From: JBBDWK01 sp040902885
Lineage (GTDB): Bacteria > Acidobacteriota > Terriglobia > Bryobacterales > Bryobacteraceae
NCBI GenBank assembly: GCA_040902885.1
Contig: JBBDWK010000043.1
Location: forward strand, 1 to 32,252
Length of the DNA stretch: 32,252 bases
Reading direction: 5' to 3'
Shown here in pieces: positions 24,334-32,252 of this stretch; position 1 is the first letter of the stretch, and every line of letters begins with the position of its first letter. The notes under the pieces were generated by a model. That model saw nothing but the letters and a program-made list of their open reading frames with translations. It was not told the DNA's origin and searched no databases. The translations under genes and the position numbers were made by a program.

Positions 24334-27206
24334 TCGCTTCCTCCCACAACATGGGCGGCGCCGGGCCGCGGTTTATTGGCGATGGGCGCGGCCGTGCTCC
24401 TTTTCGCCGGCGCCTTCTCGATGGACCCAAGGTCCACGCTTACGTGTTCGTGGATCTGTTGCCGCTCGTTGTTGTCCTCAGGGCTGATCAGCCGCCGCTT
24501 GGCCGTAATCGACTGAGCCGACTCTTCGGCCTTGAAGCGCTGGAACAGCTGCTGCTCCCTGCCAGCCGCCTCGCGGTCGCCCAGGCCCATGTGGCAGAGC
24601 ATCGCCGTATAGTGCATCTGGAGATCTTCCGGGTCCACCAGACAGACTCGCTCCAGATACTTGAGCGCTTCCTTGTATTCGCGCTTCAGGAACAGGATGC
24701 GCGCGATCTGGTTGAGCACCACGCGATCGCGCGGATACATCGATTCGGCAACCATCAGCGACCCGAGCGCGGCATCGTAGTCTCCGTCGGCTTTCTGGAT
24801 CATGGCCTTGAAGAAATGGACGCGGGCCAGCTTCGAATCGATGGACATGGCCTTCTCGATGAAGGGCTTGGCGGCTTCCGTCTGGCCTTCCTGAATCAGC
24901 GCGCGCGCCACATTGAGCCAGCCATCGGCGTATTCTGGCTCGGCTTCGGTCACGCGCGTAAACGCGTACTCGGCGCCCTTGAGATCGCCCTGAAGCAGCA
25001 GTCCGATGCCCCAGTCGTTCCAGCGTTCGCGGTCTGCCTTCGAAGCCACGGGCTTCCATTCGGTCTCGCCGCCGCCCAGCACGAGCTCGCTCTTTGCCTC
25101 CGCCAGGGTCATGATGGGAAGGTTCGGAATCTCGCCCTTAATCTTGCCCGATACGTTGGCGGGAACGTTGGCCTTATCGAAGCTGTACTCCAGGCTGTTG
25201 TGCGCCTTCGAGAGCAGCGCCGGGTCCTGTCCCGGCTTTGGCTTCCCGGCGTACGAGAACTGCGTGTAGAAGTGTGAGAACTTGCGGTAGTTCAGTTTGG
25301 CGTGCAGAGAGATCGGCCCCTTGGCGTCTTTGGGAATCTTCAGCCGGTAATGGGCCACATCGGCCGCGCCGGGCGGGATCATGCGAACGTAAAGAACGCT
25401 GCGCGCCTGCCAGGCATTCCTCTTGTCAATCGGATTGCCTTCCGCGTCGAGCTGATAGGCGCGATAGAAGTGCGCGCCCGGCTCCACCGGCCCCTTGCCG
25501 TCGTCCTCGACCTGCCCGCTCCAGAAGATGATCTTGCCGGTAGCGTCCTTGGCCTGCATCTCCACCCAGACGTCGAAGGCGTCCAGGGTTCCGCCGGGAA
25601 AGAAGTGGCCGATCTTACGGGTACGAATCACGACGTCCACACGCGCCGTCGTGCCGGGCTTAAGCTGAAGGCCCGACTTGTCGATGGGCGCGGCTACCTC
25701 GCCGACCTCGCGAATCACCACGTCCCGCGCCTGCTCGGCCTCTTCGCCGACTGCGATCCCGGACATCAGTTGCGGCCCCTCTCCCACGCGCCGGATCATG
25801 GGCGTCTCGGTAGCGGTCTCATCCACGGGCGACGCGGCAAAAATGTCCATGGTGATGAAGCCGCTCTTCAGGAAGCGCTCGGTCACGCTCATCTGCGCGT
25901 GATCGCGATTGGCGAACGGCACGGCCATGTTCGCCGCCGGGAAGCGGTGCGAGTGGATCTGCCCGTCGTGGTTGCCGGGGTCCTTGGAAGGAACCAGCGG
26001 CATGTGGCAATCCACGCAATTCTGGCTCTTGGGCGGATAGTAGAAGCTGCGCGCACCCTGGCCGGAGATTCCGCTGGCCTGCCAGTTGTCGTAATCGTTG
26101 AAACCGCGGAACCACTTGTAGTCGTTCACCGGCACATCCAGATGCACCTTGTGGCAGGCGGAGCAAAACTCGGCCGAATCCTCGCGCATGAAGGGCTTCA
26201 TGAAGGTCTTCTTGTGCGGCTGCGGATTCAGATAGGTAATGAAGTGGTCGAAGGCGCGAATGTATTTGTTCTTGCTGGTGGCCAGCTCGTGAAGCGGGGG
26301 ATACTCGATGGTGAAGCCGCCCTGGCCCATAGAGCTGTTGACGTGCACGATGGAGTGGCACGAAGTGCAGGCGAGACCCGCGTGCGCCTCGGGCGTGTCG
26401 ATCTGCTCGCTGATGGGCTTCTCGAACCGGCCGTTGAAGAAGACGGCATGGTCGTGGCAGCCCGCGCACCACTTGCTGGGCTGAGGGCCGACAACGCTCT
26501 GCATGTACTCGATGGACTTCCGGTAGAACTGGTTATTGAACGAGGCGAAGTGGTGCATGGAGCTGTTCCACTGCTCGTAGATGTCCTTGTGGCAATCTCC
26601 GCAGGCCTGCGAGTCCATGAAGAAGTTGGACGGGATGATTCCATCGACGTTGGTATTCGCGGAGGATGGGAAGAAGGGAGACTTGGGCCCGGCGCCTTCT
26701 CCATCCATGCTCGTGGGCACGGTGAGAGGATTCACGATGCGGTCACTCGGATTGGGGAACAGCTTACTGGAGATCCTGGTGCTGACGGGAAACACGGCCA
26801 GGATAATCACTGAGACCTGGAACGCCTTGCGGAACCGCACCCAGCCCGGGCTCGTCTGGCGCCAAATATAAGGTATGAGGGCCAATACTCCAAGGCACGC
26901 CGCGATAATGTGTCCCCAAAAAGCCCATCTGTACTCGGTCGTGTTCCCTACCGCGACCAGGTAGAGAGCCAGCACGAGCGCCAGCGCGAACAGACCGAGG
27001 GCGGGAGCGATGCCGCGCGCCAGTTCCCGGTTGCGGCGGATGACGAACAGCACCGCCACGGAGAGAACCAGACCAAGTCCCAGATGAAACAGGACGTTGG
27101 TCATGTAAAAGATGGTGGGGAAAGAGAACGCGGCGACGTACGCCGTGTTCAGCAGCAGCACGAGGAAAAAGATTCCTACGAGTTTAGCGAGCTTGGAATT
27201 CTTCAT
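24330..27206 (-). CDS. Membrane-anchored pentaheme c-type cytochrome (c554-like) with C-terminal TPRs
   Basis: 958 residues from ATG 27204-27206, with AGGA eight bases upstream. The N-terminus has about four to five transmembrane helices (roughly 8-28, 36-56, 66-86, 95-115, 128-142). Five CxxCH motifs bind heme c: C202GDCH, C247AGCH, C280TSCH, C348SACH and C397VDCH, with many other His available as distal ligands. This matches cytochrome c554/multiheme proteins. A beta-rich region (about 480-700) follows, with a GHFFPGGTLDAFDVWVE segment common in these cytochromes. About four TPRs (730-890) and a basic, Pro-rich tail end the chain. The heme part should be periplasmic and could pass electrons between membrane quinones and exported partners. 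TPRs would dock those partners, perhaps the FG-GAP proteins encoded on either side. Confidence 0.87.
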   Translation of the reverse strand: MKNSKLAKLVGIFFLVLLLNTAYVAAFSFPTIFYMTNVLFHLGLGLVLSVAVLFVIRRNRELARGIAPALGLFALALVLALYLVAVGNTTEYRWAFWGHIIAACLGVLALIPYIWRQTSPGWVRFRKAFQVSVIILAVFPVSTRISSKLFPNPSDRIVNPLTVPTSMDGEGAGPKSPFFPSSANTNVDGIIPSNFFMDSQACGDCHKDIYEQWNSSMHHFASFNNQFYRKSIEYMQSVVGPQPSKWCAGCHDHAVFFNGRFEKPISEQIDTPEAHAGLACTSCHSIVHVNSSMGQGGFTIEYPPLHELATSKNKYIRAFDHFITYLNPQPHKKTFMKPFMREDSAEFCSACHKVHLDVPVNDYKWFRGFNDYDNWQASGISGQGARSFYYPPKSQNCVDCHMPLVPSKDPGNHDGQIHSHRFPAANMAVPFANRDHAQMSVTERFLKSGFITMDIFAASPVDETATETPMIRRVGEGPQLMSGIAVGEEAEQARDVVIREVGEVAAPIDKSGLQLKPGTTARVDVVIRTRKIGHFFPGGTLDAFDVWVEMQAKDATGKIIFWSGQVEDDGKGPVEPGAHFYRAYQLDAEGNPIDKRNAWQARSVLYVRMIPPGAADVAHYRLKIPKDAKGPISLHAKLNYRKFSHFYTQFSYAGKPKPGQDPALLSKAHNSLEYSFDKANVPANVSGKIKGEIPNLPIMTLAEAKSELVLGGGETEWKPVASKADRERWNDWGIGLLLQGDLKGAEYAFTRVTEAEPEYADGWLNVARALIQEGQTEAAKPFIEKAMSIDSKLARVHFFKAMIQKADGDYDAALGSLMVAESMYPRDRVVLNQIARILFLKREYKEALKYLERVCLVDPEDLQMHYTAMLCHMGLGDREAAGREQQLFQRFKAEESAQSITAKRRLISPEDNNERQQIHEHVSVDLGSIEKAPAKRSTAAPIANKPRPGAAHVVGGSE

Positions 27207-27267
27207 GAGTGTGGTCCTCGTTGCATCCTAGTCGCCGCATGGAAAGGCAAGCAATAATTGAAACACA
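27207..27267 (-). promoter_or_regulatory. Largest gap inside the operon; possible internal promoter
   Basis: The 61-base gap between the TPR-ASPIC gene and the cytochrome gene is the longest in the operon and more AT-rich than the genes. On the minus strand TTGCTT is followed after 18 bases by TAGGAT, a poor sigma70-like match. No hairpin followed by T residues is seen, so read-through is likely. Confidence 0.2.
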
Positions 27268-30200
27268 TTAGAATCCTTCTGTTTGCCGCCTCGGCGCTTC
27301 CGCCAACGAACGCATAATACGCAGTGCCGGCCGGGTGTTGTACTCCGCCCGATAGGCGCGATGAGCCGCCGTGTCCGGGAAGCGCTCCCCGGCCGGATAC
27401 GGATAAGCGCTCATGCCGTGGAACGGCAGCGGCTCCACGCTCTTCGAATATGCTGTATTGGCGTCGCCATCCTTTGCCCAGCCATCCACGAATAACAGGA
27501 AATCCCTCTTCCAGCCGGCCTTTAATGGGGGCAGATCGCCCGCGGGGAAAAGCAGCCGCAGCTCATCGCCCGCGCCCATAATCACCAGCTTGTCGTCGAT
27601 GGATTCGAGCAGCGGCCGGACATCGCCCAAGCGGGTGTAATTTCCGGGCGTCGGGTTCCACATCGACGTTGGCATCCACTTCGCGTAATTGAATGTCTCG
27701 GGCTGCTTGCGCTCCGGATGGACGGTCGGCTTGGAGAATCCGCGAAAGCGCAGGTCGGCGGTCTCGGGGAGCACCGCGGTCAAAACGGCTTCAGGCTCGG
27801 CGGTGTCTTCGCTCAGATAGATCTCGTCCCAGTACACGCAGAGACTGGTCACGATGCGAACCTCGCGCGAGGCCGAGAGGAACTTGCCGGTCAGATCCAC
27901 GGCGATCGTCTTCGGCTTGCCTGCCGGAATGCCCATGTCCTCAATAACCGTCTTCCACTGCCCCTCAGCATCCTTCACTTGCAGATAGGGCATCACCAGA
28001 CCGTTGGGATCCGCCTGCGCGGCGCCGAGGAATGTGCTGCCGTCGGCCCAATCCACCCAGCCGCTCAGCACCAGCACGCCTTGGTTGGCTTCACGCCCGA
28101 AGTCGAGGTCGAGATGGTGCAGCTCCGCCACGCCGCCGTAATCGCGGGCATAGCTGTCCGGATAGGTTCCATCGCGCTTCAAAACCTGGCGCAGAACGTC
28201 CCGCCCGCGATGATCGCGTGCGGCCTTCGGCCGGATGGGCCGCTTCACTCCGAAGAGCCGGAACTCCGGGAACGGCGGCGCTTTGAACTTGTCATTAGTT
28301 ACGATCGCGACATCGGCCGGATGGTCGACGGCGGTTAGCTGGATCTGGTCGAGATAGGAAATCTCACGCAGTTCCTCGGTGATGCGAATCTCGTAGCGGC
28401 CGTCCGCGAGGGCAAGCGATTCGCCCGCGATCTGCACATACTCGTCGTGGTCCACCGGGAAGTACTCGCCGCCGCCCGCGCTTGCGCCAAGAGGCGCGAC
28501 GCCGAGCACATCCGTGATGTACTCGAACGCCTCGCCGTTCCATGTGAAGATCATGGGGCAGGAGCCGGAAAGCCTCTGCGCTTCCTTGTACGCCATGGCC
28601 TTCCCAGTAGCCTGCTTGGGCTCGTTCTGGATCAGGCCGTTGGGCCAGGTAATGCGAACCGTATCCGCTTCCTTGAACGAACCGAGGCCGAAGGTCAGGG
28701 GCAAACCGGTGTAGATGCGCTTCTGATAGCGGGTGGCCGCCTTCACTTCCACTTCCGCGCCCGGAGCCAGCTTCAAATTCTTTACACCGGTGAGCGCGAT
28801 GCGAAGAAAGCTGTTCCGGGTGGCGGTCTGGTTCCGCAGCAGCACCAGCGCGCCGTCGCTTCTTACGGCGGCCAGGTCCTGCCGGCCATCGCCATTGAAG
28901 TCGGCGGCAGCCAAGGCGTTGGACGGGGCGCCCTCGTGTACCCGCTCGAACTTCGCGAGGCCATGATTCCGATACACGCTGCCCCCGGCAATCAGGTCCG
29001 CCGCACCGCGATTCGCAAGATCGGCGAAGACGACAGGCCCCTTCGCGCCATCCGGCAGCGCGGCCCTTTCAAATGCCCCGTTGCGGTTCACTGCCAGACC
29101 CGAGTCGAACGCCAGGTCGGTCCAGCTATCGTTATTGAAATCGAAGGCGATCAGTCCCTTCGCCCCGGCCGGAACGGCGTCGAGCGGAAGCGCTTCATAC
29201 TTGCCGGCCAGCTTGTCGCGGTACAGCACGGTCGCGCGGCCATCGTAGGTCACCGCAAGGTCGAAGCCGTCCGTGTCGGCCACGGCGTCCACCATCGTTC
29301 CCGATAGCGCCCGGCCCGCGACGAACGGAAAGCTCTCCTGGGAAAATCCGGCCGTTCCGTTGTTTCGCACGAGCACCGATTTTTCACCCAGCAGGAACAG
29401 GTCGATGTCGTAGTCGTGATCATAGTCCATCCATACCGCCGCGGAATAACTGCCCGCGGGCAACTGCGCGGCATGTTTCGCGAAGGCGCCCTTTTGATTC
29501 GTGTAGAGCGTCGCACCGGACTTGGTGAGCACTGCCAGGTCGGCCAGCGCGTCGTTGTTCCAGTCGCCTGGAACCACCGCCTGAACGTCTTTGGCGTCGA
29601 TTCCCAGCGACCCCACGGCGGCCGTTCCATTCTTGAAAGCCTGCACGGCCGAGGCGGACCAGACGAGAAGGTCCAACTGGCCGTCGCCATCCAAGTCGAT
29701 GACTGCGAGTCCCGCGGTCGCGGCGTCGAGGGGTTTGCCAACCTTCTGCTCCTGGAGCTGAATGACAGCCGCTTCGGCGGCCGGCTCCGAACGCGGATCG
29801 ATGGTCTCGTAGATCTCGGAGAAAAAGCTCCACTCCAAATCTTCCGGCACCGCCGCGCCCACCTGGCGCTTCTTGATCTCCTGGAAGATTTTCAATTCGC
29901 GGGCGGCGTCCTCCGCGCGGCCCGCCTGCCGGTAGGCGTTGTAAAGCTGGAAGTGAGGTCCGGCAAGGTTGGGGTTTAACCGCGATGCCATCTCGAAGCT
30001 CTTGAGCGCCACGCCGGTCTTGCCGGTGAGCTTGTACAGCACGCCCAGGTTGTAGTGGGAAACCGGCTCGTCCGGGACCAGCTTTACCATCTGTTCAAAC
30101 TGCTGGATGGCGCGCTCGTATTCGGATTCCTTTTTGAAAGCGACACCAAGGTTGAACCACGTGTGCGGAATCTTCGGGTCCTGCTTCTGCGCCTTTTCAA

Positions 30201-30465
30201 TCTCGTCGATGCCCTCTTTGGTCTTCCCCGCGCGCAGCAGCGAAAGACCGTAATTCAAGCGTTCGCGGGCCGAATCCGGTGCAAGGTCAAGCGCCTTCTT
30301 GAATTCATCGACCGCCTGAATCTGGGTGGTGGGGTTCTCGTAAAACGCCTTGCCGAGATTGCGGTGATGCCACAACCGGTCTTCGGCTGGACCCGCGTCC
30401 GGGCTCCCCACCATCAGGAACACCGCGACGGCGGCAGTTGTCAGTGCCAGGACCGCTCGCTTCAT
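27268..30465 (-). CDS. Exported TPR / FG-GAP / ASPIC-like protein with an unrecognised C-terminal domain
   Basis: 1065 residues from ATG 30463-30465, which overlaps the upstream stop as ATGA; the longer frame upstream is antisense-like. A signal peptide (KRAVLALTTAAVAVFLMVGS) precedes about five TPRs (residues 30-200: LWHHRNLGKAFYENP, ARERLNYGLSLLRAGK, PHTWFNLGVAFKKESE, PVSHYNLGVLYKLTGK, GPHFQLYNAYRQAGR). FG-GAP repeats follow (DLDGDGQLD, DWNNDALAD, DYDHDYDID, DFNNDSWTD, DFNGDGRQD), then a shortened ASPIC-like unit (PLTFGLGSFKEADTVRITWPNG). The last 400 or so residues, starting GSCPMIFTWNGEAFEYITDV, form a separate domain I cannot name. TPR plus propeller suggests a protein-binding hub on the outer side of the inner membrane or on the cell surface. 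Confidence 0.85.
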   Translation of the reverse strand: MKRAVLALTTAAVAVFLMVGSPDAGPAEDRLWHHRNLGKAFYENPTTQIQAVDEFKKALDLAPDSARERLNYGLSLLRAGKTKEGIDEIEKAQKQDPKIPHTWFNLGVAFKKESEYERAIQQFEQMVKLVPDEPVSHYNLGVLYKLTGKTGVALKSFEMASRLNPNLAGPHFQLYNAYRQAGRAEDAARELKIFQEIKKRQVGAAVPEDLEWSFFSEIYETIDPRSEPAAEAAVIQLQEQKVGKPLDAATAGLAVIDLDGDGQLDLLVWSASAVQAFKNGTAAVGSLGIDAKDVQAVVPGDWNNDALADLAVLTKSGATLYTNQKGAFAKHAAQLPAGSYSAAVWMDYDHDYDIDLFLLGEKSVLVRNNGTAGFSQESFPFVAGRALSGTMVDAVADTDGFDLAVTYDGRATVLYRDKLAGKYEALPLDAVPAGAKGLIAFDFNNDSWTDLAFDSGLAVNRNGAFERAALPDGAKGPVVFADLANRGAADLIAGGSVYRNHGLAKFERVHEGAPSNALAAADFNGDGRQDLAAVRSDGALVLLRNQTATRNSFLRIALTGVKNLKLAPGAEVEVKAATRYQKRIYTGLPLTFGLGSFKEADTVRITWPNGLIQNEPKQATGKAMAYKEAQRLSGSCPMIFTWNGEAFEYITDVLGVAPLGASAGGGEYFPVDHDEYVQIAGESLALADGRYEIRITEELREISYLDQIQLTAVDHPADVAIVTNDKFKAPPFPEFRLFGVKRPIRPKAARDHRGRDVLRQVLKRDGTYPDSYARDYGGVAELHHLDLDFGREANQGVLVLSGWVDWADGSTFLGAAQADPNGLVMPYLQVKDAEGQWKTVIEDMGIPAGKPKTIAVDLTGKFLSASREVRIVTSLCVYWDEIYLSEDTAEPEAVLTAVLPETADLRFRGFSKPTVHPERKQPETFNYAKWMPTSMWNPTPGNYTRLGDVRPLLESIDDKLVIMGAGDELRLLFPAGDLPPLKAGWKRDFLLFVDGWAKDGDANTAYSKSVEPLPFHGMSAYPYPAGERFPDTAAHRAYRAEYNTRPALRIMRSLAEAPRRQTEGF

Positions 30466-32201
30466 TTCGTAACTGCGTCCTTCCCTTCCGTCACCAGGGT
30501 GAGTTTGTTGACGGCGGCGGATATTTTCTCGACGGCGCCGCTCGGCCATCGAATCTCGGCCGAATCCACCTTCGAGGCGCGGCCGATGCCGAAGTGAAGG
30601 CGCTTGGTGCTCTGGCCCGAGTAGCCGTTGCCGCCGTCCACCTCGCGGATATAGGTTGTGCCGCCGGCCGTAAGCGTGACACGGGAGCCGATGGCGTCGC
30701 GGTTCGACTTCGTGCCGGTCAGCTTCAGTTGCACCCAGTTCCCGGCATTCCGGGTGACGCCGCGATAGAGCAGTGCCGGCTGGTCGGCGTTGGTCTGGTA
30801 GAAGTCCAGGAGCCCGTCGTTATCGAAATCCGCCACGCCCAACCCGCGGCCGTCCAGGTCGTTGTCCACGCCCGCTTCGGCCGAGATCTCCTTGAAGGCC
30901 TGCGTGCCCAGGTTATGCAGCAGCTTCTTCTTCTGATACCCGCTCCAGGTCATGTCGCCGATCAAAGGCCAGTTATGCACGTTCGTGAAATCAATGCCCG
31001 GGGTGGTGATCATGTTTACCAGAACGGGAATGTAATTTTCCTTGCCCGCCGAGCGCAGTCCGTTGGTCACGAAGAGGTCCAGCCAGCCATCGTTGTCGAA
31101 ATCGCCGAACTTCGCCGACCAGCCCCACAGCGTGGCGCACGTGCCGGTCTCCTTCGAAAGGTCCGTGAAGGTGCCGTCGCCGTTGTTGTGCCACAGCATG
31201 TTGCACTCTTTCATGTATTCGTCGGTGATGTTCGTGACGTAGACGTCCAGCAGCCCATCGTTGTCGTAGTCGCCGACATCCACGTTCATGCCCTTCTTGG
31301 TGTCGAAGCCGATGGCCTTTTCGGTGATGTCGCGAAAAGTTCCGTCGCCGTTGTTCATGAAGAGGCGGTCGGTGCCGTAGTCGGCCGCGATGTAGACGTC
31401 GGCATGCCCGTCGTTGTCGAAGTCGCCGTGCCCCAGGTCGAGCGTCCAGCCGGTGTGATGCTTGAAGCCGGCTTTCTCCGTGACCTCCACGAATTGCCCT
31501 TTCCCGTTGCCCTTCCAGAGTGTGACGCCCCCGCCATTGATCGCGTTGTCCAAATCGTTGGGCAGCACGTGCGGCGTCTTGAGATCCAGCAGATTTTCCG
31601 GTTTGAAATAATTCCCGAACATCAGGTCGAGATTGCCGTCGCGGTCGTAGTCGAAAGCGATCACGGCGATGGTGTTGCCGAACTTGTTCAGCCCCGATTT
31701 CGCGGTCACGTCCTGAAACTTGCCGTCGCCAAGGTTGCGGTACAGGATCGGCGTACCGAAGCGCGCGACGAGAAGATCCTGCCGGTTGTCGTTGTCGTAG
31801 TCGAACCAGAGCGCATCGGCGACGATGGAGAGCGGATCGTTGCCGCCCGCCACACCCGCCGCTTCGGCCATCTCGGTGAACTTCCAGTTGCCGTCGTTCC
31901 GGAAAAGGCGGTTGGGCCGGCCCTTGTCGGAATCGGTGACGAACATGTCGTCCAGCCCGTCGTTGTTGAAGTCCCCGACCGCCACGGCCGCGCCTCCGGA
32001 AGTGAACATCCGCAGCACATCCGCCGCTTTTCCATTGAAGATCCGGGTATGGTGCACGTTGCGCACGCCGGCCTTCTCGGCGATCTCCTCGAAGCGGATT
32101 GCTCCGAAGTTCCCGTTCCAGCCCCAGGCAAGCGACAGGCTCAGAACGGCCGCGCCGGTCCACTTCAGCCAGCGCCAACGCCTGGGCAACCGCTCCCTCA
32201 C
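30462..32201 (-). CDS. Secreted FG-GAP/VCBS protein with ASPIC/UnbV domain; first operon gene in the window
   Basis: 579 residues if started at GTG 32199-32201, where GGAG lies eight bases upstream. The frame is open to the window edge, so the true start could lie beyond it. A basic N-terminus (RRWRWLKW) and a hydrophobic helix (TGAAVLSLSLAWGW) form a signal peptide or anchor. Seven calcium-loop repeats are visible: DFNNDGLDD, DYDNDNRQD, DYDRDGNLD, DFDNDGHAD, DYDNDGLLD, DFDNDGWLD and DFDNDGLLD. The C-terminal ASPIC/UnbV domain is complete (GTKSNRDAIGSRVTL, GNGYSGQSTKRLHFGIG, EIRWPSGAVEKI). It is clearly related to the gene at 22645-24333, but divergent. Its stop overlaps the TPR-ASPIC start as ATGA. 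The GTG start and its ribosome site lie inside an inverted repeat. Confidence 0.85.
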   Translation of the reverse strand: MRERLPRRWRWLKWTGAAVLSLSLAWGWNGNFGAIRFEEIAEKAGVRNVHHTRIFNGKAADVLRMFTSGGAAVAVGDFNNDGLDDMFVTDSDKGRPNRLFRNDGNWKFTEMAEAAGVAGGNDPLSIVADALWFDYDNDNRQDLLVARFGTPILYRNLGDGKFQDVTAKSGLNKFGNTIAVIAFDYDRDGNLDLMFGNYFKPENLLDLKTPHVLPNDLDNAINGGGVTLWKGNGKGQFVEVTEKAGFKHHTGWTLDLGHGDFDNDGHADVYIAADYGTDRLFMNNGDGTFRDITEKAIGFDTKKGMNVDVGDYDNDGLLDVYVTNITDEYMKECNMLWHNNGDGTFTDLSKETGTCATLWGWSAKFGDFDNDGWLDLFVTNGLRSAGKENYIPVLVNMITTPGIDFTNVHNWPLIGDMTWSGYQKKKLLHNLGTQAFKEISAEAGVDNDLDGRGLGVADFDNDGLLDFYQTNADQPALLYRGVTRNAGNWVQLKLTGTKSNRDAIGSRVTLTAGGTTYIREVDGGNGYSGQSTKRLHFGIGRASKVDSAEIRWPSGAVEKISAAVNKLTLVTEGKDAVTK

Positions 32202-32252
32202 GGTCGCGGCTCCGTAAGCCCTTTCAGAGCCGCGACCGTGAGGGAGCGGTTG
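32187..32252. repeat. Perfect 26-bp inverted repeat at the window edge
   Basis: Arms 32187-32212 and 32227-32252 are exact reverse complements (caaccgctccctcacggtcg... and ...cgaccgtgagggagcggttg) separated by 14 bases. The right arm reaches the last base, so the repeat may be longer. It would fold as a very stable hairpin and looks like a REP-type intergenic element. The left arm contains the apparent GTG start of the FG-GAP/ASPIC gene. Confidence 0.85.

Noticed and set aside
25302..26813. Long plus-strand open frame of about 500 codons
   Set aside because: It is antisense to the cytochrome gene, has no domain, and consists of His/Arg/Val/Gly-rich translation typical of the complementary frame of GC-rich coding sequence. 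The same applies to 14644-15885, 16801-18042, 18058-19380 and 28447-29307.
1..32252. CRISPR arrays, rRNA, tRNA genes, transposases or phage genes
   Set aside because: I saw no regularly spaced repeats, no complete RNA gene and no transposase or integrase motif on either strand.

Overview
The window is GC-rich, uses ATG, GTG and TTG starts, and is packed almost entirely on the minus strand. It most resembles a member of the Acidobacteriota, probably near Solibacter/Bryobacter. The reasons are three FG-GAP/ASPIC (CRTAC1-like) secreted proteins in one locus, a fragment of a MacB/FtsX-type permease of the kind very common in that phylum, and GC-rich intergenic inverted repeats. This placement is inference; no rRNA or marker gene is present.

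Left part (about 1-11.4 kb): an accessory block that looks partly decayed. Read on the minus strand from 10.88 kb down to 1.3 kb it holds a coiled-coil protein, a VWA-domain protein (VWA2), a large tubulin/FtsZ-superfamily protein, a two-helix membrane protein, a second VWA protein (VWA1, paralogous to VWA2) and an M48-like protein whose zinc-protease motif is destroyed. The tubulin-like gene carries two single-base frameshifts, VWA2 one (in a run of eight G/C) and the membrane protein one near its end. Both ends of the block abut plus-strand gene remnants: an lgt fragment with a stop at a conserved Trp (805-1182) and the C-terminal part of an ABC permease (10883-11383). The permease remnant and the coiled-coil gene are both cut at about 10,881, which looks like a recombination junction.

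Right part (12.1-32.2 kb): one apparently intact run of 14 minus-strand genes. Seven of its 13 junctions are 4-nt ATGA overlaps, two more genes overlap by 1 and 8 nt, and the gaps are 61, 43, 12 and 8 nt. In transcription order it encodes a FG-GAP/ASPIC protein, a TPR-FG-GAP-ASPIC protein, a membrane-anchored pentaheme cytochrome fused to TPRs, a second FG-GAP/ASPIC protein, a cyclic-nucleotide-binding-domain patatin lipase, ACP, ketosynthase, a ketosynthase-like partner lacking both active-site histidines, a 95-aa unknown, a class I HMG-CoA-reductase homologue, a FabG-type ketoreductase, a phytoene-desaturase/retinol-saturase-like flavoprotein, a TetR regulator, and an epimerase-like/PlsC-like acyltransferase fusion. 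The enzymes suggest a type II ketosynthase system that builds, reduces, desaturates and esterifies an unidentified acyl product, co-expressed with exported redox and beta-propeller proteins. I do not recognise this combination as a characterised pathway. An outer-membrane beta-barrel gene follows downstream.

A 26-bp perfect inverted repeat at the right edge overlaps the apparent start of the first operon gene, so the operon's promoter, and possibly its true 5' end, lies beyond the window.
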